Shown: positions 13,593 through 20,031 of the stretch, one piece after another
How the letters are laid out: the number at the start of each line of letters is the position of its first letter
Position numbering within the stretch: position 1 is the first letter of the stretch
NCBI GenBank assembly: GCA_036517855.1
Contig: DATDSR010000001.1
Coordinates: 1-21,964 of the forward strand
DNA length: 21,964 nt
Source: DATDSR01 sp036517855
GTDB taxonomy: Bacteria > Patescibacteriota > Minisyncoccia > Phycocordibacterales > DATDSR01
Direction of reading: 5' to 3'
Made by a program: the position numbers and the translations under genes
Notes under the pieces: generated by a model
Databases searched by the model: none
What the model saw: only the letters and a program-made list of their open reading frames with translations
What the model was told of the DNA's origin: nothing

Positions 13593-13865
13593 CTATTTCA
13601 CCGCGTCCTTGAGACCCTTGGCGGCGCGGAATTTAGGGACCTTCATAGCAGGTACGGTGATAGCTTCGCCTGTGCGAGGGTTGCGAGCCACGCGACTCTT
13701 GCGTTGTTTAACAGAGAAGATACCAAGACCGGCGATTGAGACCTCGTCGCCCTTCTTTAGGGCGCCCACGATGGCCTCGATGACACTCTCCATAGCTTGT
13801 TCGGCCGCCACGCGCGTGCCGCCCAAAACTTTGTGAAGCTCATCAACCAATTGTGCTTTGTTCAT
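13593..13865 (-). CDS. hup: HU family DNA-binding protein
   Basis: A 90-residue histone-like protein that bends and compacts DNA as a dimer. It is full length and canonical: MNKAQLVDELHK start, GDEVSIAGLGIFSVKQRKSRVARNPRTGE with the DNA-contacting arm and the RNP motif, then the PAMKVPKFRAAKGLKDAV C-terminus. The gene stands alone with its own terminator (13531-13571). Its leader is unusual: the Shine-Dalgarno-like GGGAGG is 28 nt away from the HU ATG and instead sits 3 nt before a 4-codon ORF (see 13876-13913). Divergent from the 14048 gene. Confidence 0.96.
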   Translation of the reverse strand: MNKAQLVDELHKVLGGTRVAAEQAMESVIEAIVGALKKGDEVSIAGLGIFSVKQRKSRVARNPRTGEAITVPAMKVPKFRAAKGLKDAVK

Positions 13866-13875
13866 TAGACTTTTA

Positions 13876-13913
13876 TTAGGTTGATAACATTTTCCTCCCT
13901 ACTAACCATTATA
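13876..13913 (-). promoter_or_regulatory. HU promoter and leader with a mini-ORF
   Basis: TATAAT (13913-13908) with TTGCTT 16 bp upstream gives a predicted start near 13901. The mRNA would open with AGGGAGG, then ATG at 13890 starts a four-codon ORF (Met-Leu-Ser-Thr, stop at 13876-13878), 10 nt before the HU ATG. Confidence 0.5.
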
Positions 13914-13989
13914 CTCCTTGCCAAAATGCAAGCAATAGAGCCGTGGCTTGCCTGTGGATATAGATTTTAGGCCCTATTTACGTTTTAAT

Positions 13990-14019
13990 TTGACTTTTAG
14001 ATTAAAGTGTGCTTAACTT
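13990..14019 (+). promoter_or_regulatory. Promoter of the 14048 gene
   Basis: TTGACT (13990-13995) and TTAACT (14013-14018, 17-bp spacer) or TAACTT (14014-14019, 18-bp spacer). The predicted start near 14025 leaves a leader of about 23 nt holding the ribosome site GGGGGTG (14036-14042). Confidence 0.5.
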
Positions 14020-14047
14020 GTAGCAGGAAATGAAAGGGGGTGACCCG

Positions 14048-14491
14048 ATGGGTTCCCAAATCTCAGGAGCGCTGGTCCTTTACTGCATCCTCCTCCTCGC
14101 CGCCATGCTGGGCTTCCGCAAGCACCGGCCTTCGCGTACTGTCTGTTGGGTGGTTGGCTGCATGTCGTTCTGGTGCGCTGTCGGGGTTTTCGTGCTCATG
14201 ATCAGGCTGAAGACCATGCACCCACCCTATCCGGGCATGGAGGTCCTGGAGTTCGTGGTCGACGGCATGGCTTTTGTCATATTCGTTGCCCTGATGGTCA
14301 TCGGCAACTGGGCCATGTGGGTGACTTTGGTTGGTGGGGACGACCGCTTTGCCAGGGAAGTGAGCGAGGTGGTCGATGAGGAGTCGGAGGTCAACTCCCA
14401 GGAAAGTGACTTCTCGGAGGCCGAAGACGAAGTTCCTCCCGTCCCGGGAGATGGCGACGAGAACAGCACTTGCGGGAGCTATCCGCTCTAG
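14048..14491 (+). CDS. Small membrane protein with acidic tail
   Basis: A 147-residue protein, family not recognised. Three hydrophobic segments are visible (residues about 5-20, 32-52 and 72-100), separated by basic loops such as FRKHRPSR. A strongly acidic C-terminal tail (about 105-140; EVSEVVDEESEVNSQE, FSEAEDEVPPVPGDGDE) is probably cytoplasmic. The start at 14048 is chosen over an ATG at 14030 because the strong ribosome site GGGGGTG (14036-14042) lies inside that extension and 5 nt before 14048. High GC and codon style match the SPFH unit and the 14648-15256 and 18009-18323 genes. Its own promoter and terminator (14502-14536) make it a stand-alone unit. Confidence 0.75.
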   Translation: MGSQISGALVLYCILLLAAMLGFRKHRPSRTVCWVVGCMSFWCAVGVFVLMIRLKTMHPPYPGMEVLEFVVDGMAFVIFVALMVIGNWAMWVTLVGGDDRFAREVSEVVDEESEVNSQESDFSEAEDEVPPVPGDGDENSTCGSYPL

Positions 14492-14501
14492 CGCGAAAGT
14501 T

Positions 14502-14536
14502 AACGGGCCCGGTCCAGCGATGGATTCGGGCCCGTT
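14502..14536 (+). terminator. Hairpin after the 14048 gene
   Basis: AACGGGCCCG (14502-14511) pairs with CGGGCCCGTT (14527-14536), with inner TCCA/TGGA. The T-run is weak (TCGATATTTATG). Confidence 0.6.
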
Positions 14537-14590
14537 CGATATTTATGCAACATTGCGGGCAATTTCGAGCAGGATTTTGAACACTATTTG

Positions 14591-14634
14591 AAAAGAAAGA
14601 GAGCCCACCCCGGTCAAACCGTGAGCGAGCTCTC
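14591..14634 (-). terminator. Terminator of the 15256 gene
   Basis: On the minus strand GAGAGC (14634-14629) pairs with GCTCTC (14604-14599). The stem continues through several G-T pairs to an inner CGGT/ACCG with a 3-nt loop, then TTTCTTTT. It is 13 nt past the stop. Confidence 0.8.
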
Positions 14635-14647
14635 GTGTGTCCATGTT

Positions 14648-15256
14648 TCACTTCTTCACGACGACGATGTTACTGATGTGACCCTCTAATTCCAGGGGTC
14701 TTGTCACTAGTACGGCTTCGCCCCTGTAGCTGGTTTCCACGAAGCCCATCACGACGTTGCGACCGTACTTGTTCACCCCGACACTACCATAGGCGTAGAC
14801 CTGTTCGCAGTCACCCATGAAATTCTTGTCTGCGAGACGGGCTGCGAGCAGTTCTTCGAAGTGGAGGGGTCTGTACCCAGCCCGATCCATCATGGTAAGC
14901 ACTCTGTTGAGTGGAGCACTGTCACAGAACGTACTCCTATCGTCAACTATCGGCAAGACGTAACTGTCTCTTGCTTGGGGTTTGAAGCCGAGGGCCTGCC
15001 AGCCTCCAACTTTCAACTCTTCCTCACTCCACGAGAGTTCCGCCTGACAGGCGGCCCAGGCCGTTGCAACCTCGCCGACGTGAACGTCCTTGATGCAACG
15101 ATTCCCGTGGAAAGTGGGTGAGTTCTTGACCAGCTCGACGATCTCTGCGAAGAGATCTTCACTGTCAGCGAGCCGGGCCCAAAACTTATCGTCGGCGGCG
15201 ACCTTGCTGCCAGTTGCCACCGCTTTGTGAATGAGATCTAGCTCCTTGCCGAACAT
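14648..15256 (-). CDS. Patescibacteria-type conserved hypothetical protein
   Basis: A 202-residue soluble protein without recognised enzyme motifs. The segment LNRVLTMMDRAGYRPLHFEELLAARL followed by a YGSV(x)n-RNVVMGF...NIVVVKK ending resembles a family I remember as abundant in Parcubacteria (D-x-x-G-Y-R-P-A-x-x-x-E-L-L-A then a short strand-rich end); its role is unknown. The N-terminal half is helical with Trp and Cys residues (TFHGNRCIKDVHVGEVATAWAACQAEL). The start is fixed by GAAGGAG (15270-15264), 7 nt before the ATG. It has its own consensus-like promoter (15301-15329) and strong terminator, and shares higher GC with the other SD-led genes. Confidence 0.75.
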   Translation of the reverse strand: MFGKELDLIHKAVATGSKVAADDKFWARLADSEDLFAEIVELVKNSPTFHGNRCIKDVHVGEVATAWAACQAELSWSEEELKVGGWQALGFKPQARDSYVLPIVDDRSTFCDSAPLNRVLTMMDRAGYRPLHFEELLAARLADKNFMGDCEQVYAYGSVGVNKYGRNVVMGFVETSYRGEAVLVTRPLELEGHISNIVVVKK

Positions 15257-15300
15257 AGCGTTTCTCCTTCTATCGGTGTTTTCTCGACCGTTCTGGGCAT

Positions 15301-15329
15301 ATTATAGAGGGGGACTTGACATCTGTAAA
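15301..15329 (-). promoter_or_regulatory. Promoter of the 15256 gene
   Basis: Minus strand TTTACA (15329-15324), 17-bp spacer, TATAAT (15306-15301). It predicts a start near 15294 and a leader of about 38 nt with a Shine-Dalgarno sequence. It interleaves with the opposing promoter at 15316-15344. Confidence 0.7.
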
Positions 15330-15344
15330 CACTTAGACTAATAT
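15316..15344 (+). promoter_or_regulatory. Consensus promoter of the 15380 gene
   Basis: TTGACA (15316-15321), 17-bp spacer, TAATAT (15339-15344). The start near 15351 leaves a leader of about 29 nt without a Shine-Dalgarno sequence. It overlaps the minus-strand promoter by 14 bp, so the two polymerases should exclude each other. Confidence 0.7.
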
Positions 15345-15379
15345 GATACTATATTAAACAAACAGTTTAACTAGCTAAA

Positions 15380-16249
15380 ATGATACCAAATCCACGCGCG
15401 CACAAACTTAGTCCCGAGAGTGTTTTACTCGAGATTCTCTCACGCAAGGCGCGTTTGACTAGTAATGAGGCTAGGGAGTTCTTCCTTGCTAAGTACGATA
15501 AGGGTATGTCCGTGCAAGGGTTCTATAAAATGGTCAGACAACTTATGCTCGATAGGGTGATAGTGAAGAACAACGGCTTACTTTCTTTAAACAGTGGTTG
15601 GGTGCAGAGCCTGGTGCAGTTTACAGATAGGGTGAAGCGTACTTACCTTAGTTCTGAGACAGTGAAGACCTCGATTATTTTGGAAGAGGGGGAGAAGAAG
15701 ACGTTTACCTTCGATCGCGTGACTGAAATGGATGACTTCTGGGATCACGCCCTCTTGACCGTCATATATCATTACGAAAACGATAAGCGTATCGACAAAA
15801 ATGCTTATAGCAAAAACTATTTCTCTTGGATTCAGGTATTACGTAACACCACTGAACAAGCGCTTGTGGATTCTTTTTCTCAAATGAAGATTAACTGGTA
15901 TATGGCCAGCGGCTCGCACTCACTCCTAAATTCTTTGGTACCTAACCTGATAAGCAAGCCGAGCTTCCACTTCAAGCTCTATGACAAGCTTGCCGGTTAC
16001 GGTAGCGACTCCGAGAACTTCCACATTACAGTGCTAGGCGACTTCATCTTCGAGACAAGTTTACCCAGTTACGTGTTCAACAGTATTAAGGAGATGTTTG
16101 AGACAGCCAAAGGGATTGGAGACTTTAAGGCGAGTGAGATTGAGCGACTCATCAGTGAGCCATCGAGAACTACTCTCACTCTCTCGCGCAATGCCGCTCG
16201 CGCTCAAGAGATCCGAGAGGAAATCAAAAAAATCTTTAAGAAAAAGTAG
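15380..16249 (+). CDS. Winged-helix protein of unknown family
   Basis: A 289-residue soluble protein. Residues about 10-75 look like a winged helix (SPESVLLEILSRKARLTSNEAREFF, GFYKMVRQLMLDRVIVKNNGLLSLN). The remainder (about 76-289) is mixed, with a WDHALLTVIYHYEN segment and a basic C-terminal helix ending EIREEIKKIFKKK. No catalytic motif is evident. It could be a transcription regulator, possibly of its own divergent promoter pair with the 15256 gene. Start at 15380: the only well-placed ATG after the consensus promoter. It ends one base before the convergent rny stop. Confidence 0.72.
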   Translation: MIPNPRAHKLSPESVLLEILSRKARLTSNEAREFFLAKYDKGMSVQGFYKMVRQLMLDRVIVKNNGLLSLNSGWVQSLVQFTDRVKRTYLSSETVKTSIILEEGEKKTFTFDRVTEMDDFWDHALLTVIYHYENDKRIDKNAYSKNYFSWIQVLRNTTEQALVDSFSQMKINWYMASGSHSLLNSLVPNLISKPSFHFKLYDKLAGYGSDSENFHITVLGDFIFETSLPSYVFNSIKEMFETAKGIGDFKASEIERLISEPSRTTLTLSRNAARAQEIREEIKKIFKKK

Positions 16250-16250
16250 T

Positions 16251-17786
16251 TTATCTCGCGTGTTCGATAACTCTGGTCTCGCGGATGACGCAGACTTTGA
16301 TTTCGCCGGGGTAGCGGAGTTCGGCTTCTATGCGGCGGGCTAGGTCTTGGGCGAGTTTGAGGGCGTCTAGGTCGGTGATTAACGTTGGATTAACGAAGAT
16401 GCGGATTTCGCGACCGGCGGCTATGGCGTAGCTCTTCTCCACACCCGGGGTGTTGTTGGCCAAGGCCTCGAGGTCTTGGAGGCGCTTGATGTAGTTCTCT
16501 ACACTATCGCGGCGTGCACCAGGTCTGCCACCTGAGATGGAGTCAGCTGTTTGCACAATAATGCTTTCGATTGTTTCGTAGGGGTATTCCTCGTGGTGAC
16601 TTTGCATGGCCTGGATAATCTTGTTATCAACGCCGAACTTCTGCAATATCTTGCGGCCAATCTCCACGTGCGTGCCTTGCACCTCGTGGTCAACTGCTTT
16701 GCCAATGTCGTGCAAGAGCGCGCCGGCCTTAGCCACACTCACGTCGGCCCCAAGCTCCTCTGCCAACATCCCTGCGATGTGGGCCATCTCGGTGGAGTGT
16801 TGTAACACGTTTTGACCGAAAGATGTGCGGAAGTGGAGTCGTCCCAGGATAGCGAGCAACCTCGGATCGAGGTTGAAGATGCCTGTTTCTACGAGCGCCG
16901 CTTCGGCCTTCTCTTTCATTATCTTATCCAAGTCACCCTTGGCTTTGGCCACCATCTCTTCAATGCGAGCTGGTTGGATGCGGCCGTCTTTAATCAAGTT
17001 CTCAAGCGCGAGGCGTGCCACTTGGCGACGAACTGAATCGAAGCTCGAGAGTACAATCGAACCAGGCGTTTCATCGATAAGTACTTCCACCCCAGCCGCG
17101 CGCTCAAAGGCGCGGATGTTGCGTCCCTCTTTGCCAATGATTTTACCCTTCACTTCATCCGATGGGATGGGCACATTGGTCGACATTGTTTCACTCGCGG
17201 TAGAGTTGGCCAGGCGTTGGATAGATGTAGCCAAAATGTCCTTGGCCCTGCGATCGAGACGCTCCTCGGCCCCAATCTCAAGCTTTTGCATGCGCACCAT
17301 GATGTCCTCCTCGGCCTTCTTTTCAACAGCGGCAAAGAGACTGGCCTTGGCCTCATCACGTGAGAGCCCGGCCACTTCGGCCAACTTCTTTTCTGTCTCT
17401 TCTTTAGTGCCTTCGATGCGTTCTTTAATCTCTTTAAGTTCGGCAATTTTTACTTTGATACCCTCGATCTCCTTGTCGATGTCACCTTGGCGTTTGTCGA
17501 GTAGGGCATCTTTGCTAAGTAGTCGTTCTTCAAGTTTGCGTTGAGTTGCCTCCTTCTCGGCTATCTGCTTCTTAGCCTCTTCTAAAATCTGGGTTGATTT
17601 GCTTGTGGCTTCGGCTACAACATGGCTGGCTTTAGTCTCGGCCTCCATCATTCGTGCCTTGATGGTGAGCTCCATCGAGCCCTTCTTGCCAAGCAAGAGG
17701 AGTACACGGAGGAAGTAGCCTATAATGCCGCCCGCAACGAAAACAGCGCCCGCAAAGAGCGAGAGAGTGAGGATTGTTAAGTTCAT
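16251..17786 (-). CDS. rny: Ribonuclease Y
   Basis: Endoribonuclease that starts mRNA decay at the membrane. The order is typical at 511 residues: an N-terminal membrane helix (about 4-30), a long coiled coil (about 35-190), a KH domain (GKIIGKEGRNIRAFERAAGVEVLID) and an HD domain (HSTEMAHIAGMLAEELG, LLHDIGKAVDHEVQGTHVEIG, SHHEE), then the conserved C-terminus (GEIKVCVIRETRVIEHAR). The HD pair H-D is intact. The start MNLTILTL puts the helix at the N-terminus. No Shine-Dalgarno sequence is seen; a weak TCTAAA lies 6 nt before the ATG, which hints at the leaderless pattern but is not convincing. It converges with the 15380 gene. Confidence 0.96.
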   Translation of the reverse strand: MNLTILTLSLFAGAVFVAGGIIGYFLRVLLLLGKKGSMELTIKARMMEAETKASHVVAEATSKSTQILEEAKKQIAEKEATQRKLEERLLSKDALLDKRQGDIDKEIEGIKVKIAELKEIKERIEGTKEETEKKLAEVAGLSRDEAKASLFAAVEKKAEEDIMVRMQKLEIGAEERLDRRAKDILATSIQRLANSTASETMSTNVPIPSDEVKGKIIGKEGRNIRAFERAAGVEVLIDETPGSIVLSSFDSVRRQVARLALENLIKDGRIQPARIEEMVAKAKGDLDKIMKEKAEAALVETGIFNLDPRLLAILGRLHFRTSFGQNVLQHSTEMAHIAGMLAEELGADVSVAKAGALLHDIGKAVDHEVQGTHVEIGRKILQKFGVDNKIIQAMQSHHEEYPYETIESIIVQTADSISGGRPGARRDSVENYIKRLQDLEALANNTPGVEKSYAIAAGREIRIFVNPTLITDLDALKLAQDLARRIEAELRYPGEIKVCVIRETRVIEHAR

Positions 17787-17941
17787 AATGGGTTTAGACC
17801 CTTGGCAGAAGAGTTATGCGCTTTCGCGTTGTAGATTCGAGCTTTTCTTGGCCGTCACGAATGTGCATAAGTTCCAAAGCAACAAGGGTAAATTAATTGT
17901 TTAATGGCTTACGAACCCACTATATCAAACCCCCGCAAGCA

Positions 17942-17994
17942 TTGCAAAGTTGGGCTTGGGGTGCTAGTTTTCAGACAGGTGACCCATCTGGGTC
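17942..17994 (+). promoter_or_regulatory. Promoter and 5' hairpin of the 18009 gene
   Basis: TTGCAA (17942-17947), 17-bp spacer, TAGTTT (17965-17970). The predicted start near 17977 puts the hairpin GACCCA/TGGGTC (17981-17994) almost at the mRNA 5' end, 2 nt before the ribosome site AAAGGAG (17997-18003). Confidence 0.45.
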
Positions 17995-18008
17995 CGAAAG
18001 GAGTGACT

Positions 18009-18323
18009 ATGCCAGTAACCAAAAGGTCGGGGCGGAATACGGCAAGAGAGCTTGCTACAGAGACAAGGCTCCGGCTAAAGTATGAGGGTCAGAGGAACAG
18101 CCTCGTTTTGGCCCTGTGGCAAATCAAGGATTCTTTCGAGTCCCTTGCTCGGGCCAAAGAGGGGTTGTCCGCTGATGAGTTCGACATCTTCCTCGGGCTT
18201 TCTAACGCCCCCGAGCCCATCGGACCCACTGTCCAAAAGTGGACCTGCGCGGGGTCTCCTGTTTACATCCCGAGTGTTGGCAAGGCTTGGCAGGCCTACA
18301 AGTCCCACGTTCCGGGACTCTAG
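18009..18323 (+). CDS. Small orphan protein, SD-led
   Basis: A 104-residue soluble protein, no family recognised. The N-terminus is basic (MPVTKRSGRNTARELATETRLRLKYEGQR), then a helical middle (LVLALWQIKDSFESLARAKEGLSADEFDIFLGL) and a Pro/Gly-rich end. The start at 18009 is chosen over an in-frame ATG at 17904 because AAAGGAG (17997-18003) lies 5 nt before it and the extension holds the promoter-like and hairpin sequences. GC content is high. It is a stand-alone unit ending at a very strong terminator (18363-18407). A further small hairpin (AGTCCC/GGGACT, 18301-18319) lies over its last codons. Confidence 0.7.
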   Translation: MPVTKRSGRNTARELATETRLRLKYEGQRNSLVLALWQIKDSFESLARAKEGLSADEFDIFLGLSNAPEPIGPTVQKWTCAGSPVYIPSVGKAWQAYKSHVPGL

Positions 18324-18362
18324 TTTTTCAAGAACTCGACGGGCATTCCGTTGCGTCGAGCG

Positions 18363-18407
18363 ACGGGGGAGGGGTGGGCTCGACGGCCCGTGCCCCTCCC
18401 CCGTTTT
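18363..18407 (+). terminator. Strong terminator of the 18009 gene
   Basis: ACGGGGGAGGGG (18363-18374) pairs with CCCCTCCCCCGT (18393-18404), with inner GGGC/GCCC, then TTTT. Upstream, CTCGACG (18335-18341) and CGTCGAG (18354-18360) form another stem. Confidence 0.88.
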
Positions 18408-18409
18408 CC

Positions 18410-18429
18410 TATTTGAGCTTTGAACTTTG
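18410..18429 (+). repeat. 20-bp post-terminator repeat, copy 2
   Basis: TATTTGAGCTTTGAACTTTG, identical to 13511-13530 on the other strand and in the same place relative to a terminator. The clpP stop follows at 18431. Confidence 0.8.
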
Positions 18430-18430
18430 G

Positions 18431-19021
18431 CTACTTGGGATTTTTCTTCGGCGAGTAGATGTCGTCTACGAGGCCGTACTTCTTGGCTTCTTCGGCAGAC
18501 ATAAAGCGGTCGCGATCTGAATCTTTTTCAATTTCTGTTGGGGTCTTGCCTGTGTTCTTAGCTAGGATTTTGTTCAAAATTTCTTTAGTGCGTAGGATGT
18601 GTTTGGCCGCAATCTCTACGTCAGAGGCTTGGCCCTCGGCTCCGCCCATCACTTGATGAATCATCACTTCGGCGTTGGGCAAGATAAAGCGTTTACCTTT
18701 TGCTCCCGATGAAAGCAAAACGGCCGCGGCTGAAGCTGCCATGCCCACGCAGATAGTGGAGACATCAGCCCGCACATGATTCATGGTGTCGAATATGGCA
18801 AGTGCCGAAGTGACGTGGCCACCCGGACTGTTGATGTATAGGTGAATGTCCTTCTTCTGGTCTTGCGACTCGAGGAAGAGGAGTTGAGCGATAACGAGGT
18901 TAGCAATATTGTCGTCAATAGGCCCTGCCAGCATTATGATGCGGTCGTTTAACAAACGAGAGAAGATGTCATAAGCTCGCTCTCCAAATTGTGACTTCTC
19001 GATAACAGTTGGTATTAGCAT
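18431..19021 (-). CDS. clpP: ATP-dependent Clp protease proteolytic subunit
   Basis: Serine peptidase that forms the tetradecameric barrel used by Clp ATPases. The 196-residue protein is complete. The catalytic triad is Ser97 (GMAASAAA), His122 (VMIHQ) and Asp171, at the same numbers as I recall for mature E. coli ClpP. The oxyanion-side strand YINSPGGHVTSALAIFD is also present. It has almost no propeptide (MLIPTVIEKSQFGERAYDIFSRLL). It lies 31 nt downstream of tig on the same strand, the classic tig-clpP order, but clpX is not within the window directly after it. The short gap consists of degenerate TTAGG-like repeats and holds no Shine-Dalgarno sequence. Confidence 0.97.
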   Translation of the reverse strand: MLIPTVIEKSQFGERAYDIFSRLLNDRIIMLAGPIDDNIANLVIAQLLFLESQDQKKDIHLYINSPGGHVTSALAIFDTMNHVRADVSTICVGMAASAAAVLLSSGAKGKRFILPNAEVMIHQVMGGAEGQASDVEIAAKHILRTKEILNKILAKNTGKTPTEIEKDSDRDRFMSAEEAKKYGLVDDIYSPKKNPK

Positions 19022-19052
19022 AGGTATTAGTTGTTAGGCATTAGGTACTAGG

Positions 19053-19709
19053 TTACTTCACATTCTCCAACATTTCAACTACAGCGGGGATTTCGACTCC
19101 TTCCTTTTTGGCGATGCTTGAGAGGATGAGTTGGATGCGCACATACTTCTCGGCCTCTGGACGGATAGCGGCTCGCGCATCTGGTCCCTCCTTCTTCATA
19201 TGCGCGAGGAATTGTTCAACCTGTCGCTCAACCAAGATTGGCGGTACAGGCACAGTGGTGTGCTCAAGCAGAGCTTCGGCAATGCCAATCCAGCGTTTCT
19301 CTCTATCTTCCCTGGCTAGAACACCTGCGGCAAGCTTCTTATAATCTGGTAGTTTAATATCTGGCAAAACTGTTTGGCGTATTTTAAATGTGAGCGGATT
19401 ATCCATGGCCAGTTTCGTAATCTGGATGTGCGGGCGGTCGACGGCGTCTATCTTATGCTCCTCGATTATTTTCGGATAAGCTTCCGATAGCGCAAGCTCA
19501 GCCATCTCTTCAAGTATCGGCCCGTGACCCAAGCGTTCGGCGAGTATCTCCTCCGGCACCATACCCTTTCTAAACCCAGGTAACTCCGCATTCTTCCCCA
19601 AGTTGGCCAAAGCACCCTTGCGATGTCCGGCAAAGTGAGTAGCCTCTATCTCGCCCTCAATCTCCACTTCAGTATCCGAAACTTTGTTTACTTTAACTTT
19701 GTGTGACAT
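19053..19709 (-). CDS. tig: Trigger factor, short form without PPIase domain
   Basis: Ribosome-bound chaperone that meets nascent chains at the exit tunnel. The N-terminal ribosome-binding domain is intact, with the L23-contact signature PGFRKGMVP near residues 44-52. The usual FKBP-like PPIase domain is missing. After about residue 130 the protein goes straight to a short helical C-terminal part (VPVPPILVERQVEQFLAHMKKEG, EKYVRIQLILSSIAKKEGVEIP). At 218 residues it is about half the normal length of about 430. There is no sign of frameshift, so this looks like a genuine reduced form. A TAGACT -10 lies 6 nt before the ATG (leaderless). First gene of the tig-clpP operon. Confidence 0.88.
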   Translation of the reverse strand: MSHKVKVNKVSDTEVEIEGEIEATHFAGHRKGALANLGKNAELPGFRKGMVPEEILAERLGHGPILEEMAELALSEAYPKIIEEHKIDAVDRPHIQITKLAMDNPLTFKIRQTVLPDIKLPDYKKLAAGVLAREDREKRWIGIAEALLEHTTVPVPPILVERQVEQFLAHMKKEGPDARAAIRPEAEKYVRIQLILSSIAKKEGVEIPAVVEMLENVK

Positions 19710-19715
19710 CCCACC

Positions 19716-19743
19716 AGTCTACCCATTTTCACCCACTTTGCAA
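19716..19743 (-). promoter_or_regulatory. Promoter of tig-clpP, leaderless
   Basis: Minus strand: TTGCAA (19743-19738), 16-bp spacer, TAGACT (19721-19716), then 6 nt to the ATG at 19709. Confidence 0.55.
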
Positions 19744-19750
19744 ATTCAAA

Positions 19751-19780
19751 GTTAAAACTCCTCGCACGGGCGAGGAGTTT
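19751..19780 (-). terminator. Terminator of the 39-residue gene
   Basis: AAACTCCTCG (19755-19764) pairs with CGAGGAGTTT (19771-19780). On the minus strand the stem runs into TTTTAAC. A second perfect hairpin, CGAGCTC/GAGCTCG (19794-19808), lies between it and the stop at 19811. Confidence 0.75.
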
Positions 19781-19810
19781 GGGGTTGGGCGGGCGAGCTC
19801 TGAGCTCGGG

Positions 19811-19930
19811 TTACCAGTTGACGCTGGTGACTTCGAGGATTTCGACGTCGGGGCCGAATGCTACTTGAGCGAAAGAGAGGATGGCGGCGGCGCTCGAGAT
19901 TTCGGACTGCCAGCTATTGTTCGTGTTCAT
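19811..19930 (-). CDS. 39-residue small protein, SD-led
   Basis: Short ORF coding for MNTNNSWQSEISSAAAILSF and a further 19 residues ending in SVNW. No family is recognised; it has one amphipathic or weakly hydrophobic stretch (AAAILSFAQVAFG). Support for a real gene: GGAGGG (19946-19941) lies 10 nt before the ATG, a GGGG-AAAA-CCCC hairpin (19960-19971) lies in the leader, and two strong hairpins follow the stop at once. It is divergent from the ECF sigma gene, with the two starts about 100 nt apart. It might be a small protein, or the region may act as a structured RNA. Extending the ORF upstream to 20047 is possible but would skip the ribosome site. Confidence 0.6.
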   Translation of the reverse strand: MNTNNSWQSEISSAAAILSFAQVAFGPDVEILEVTSVNW

Positions 19931-20031
19931 GGTTTGTTGTCCCTCCGAGATAGAAGACTGGGGAAAACCCCAACTCTTACAATTTGTGGTATTATGTGTT
20001 TTGGTAAGAGTAAGGCTTGCCAAGCGTCTAT

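Noticed and set aside
16825..17544. Long plus-strand reading frame opposite rny
   Set aside because: It is the antisense shadow of a well-supported RNase Y gene; Ser/Leu/Arg-rich with no domain, no ribosome site.
17904..18008. N-terminal extension of the 18009 gene to ATG 17904
   Set aside because: The extension covers promoter-like boxes, a hairpin and the strong AAAGGAG ribosome site, which point to 18009.
19022..19052. Degenerate TTAGG-like tandem repeat between tig and clpP as CRISPR or telomere-like array
   Set aside because: Only about 30 nt, irregular, no spacers; more like low-complexity intergenic filler.
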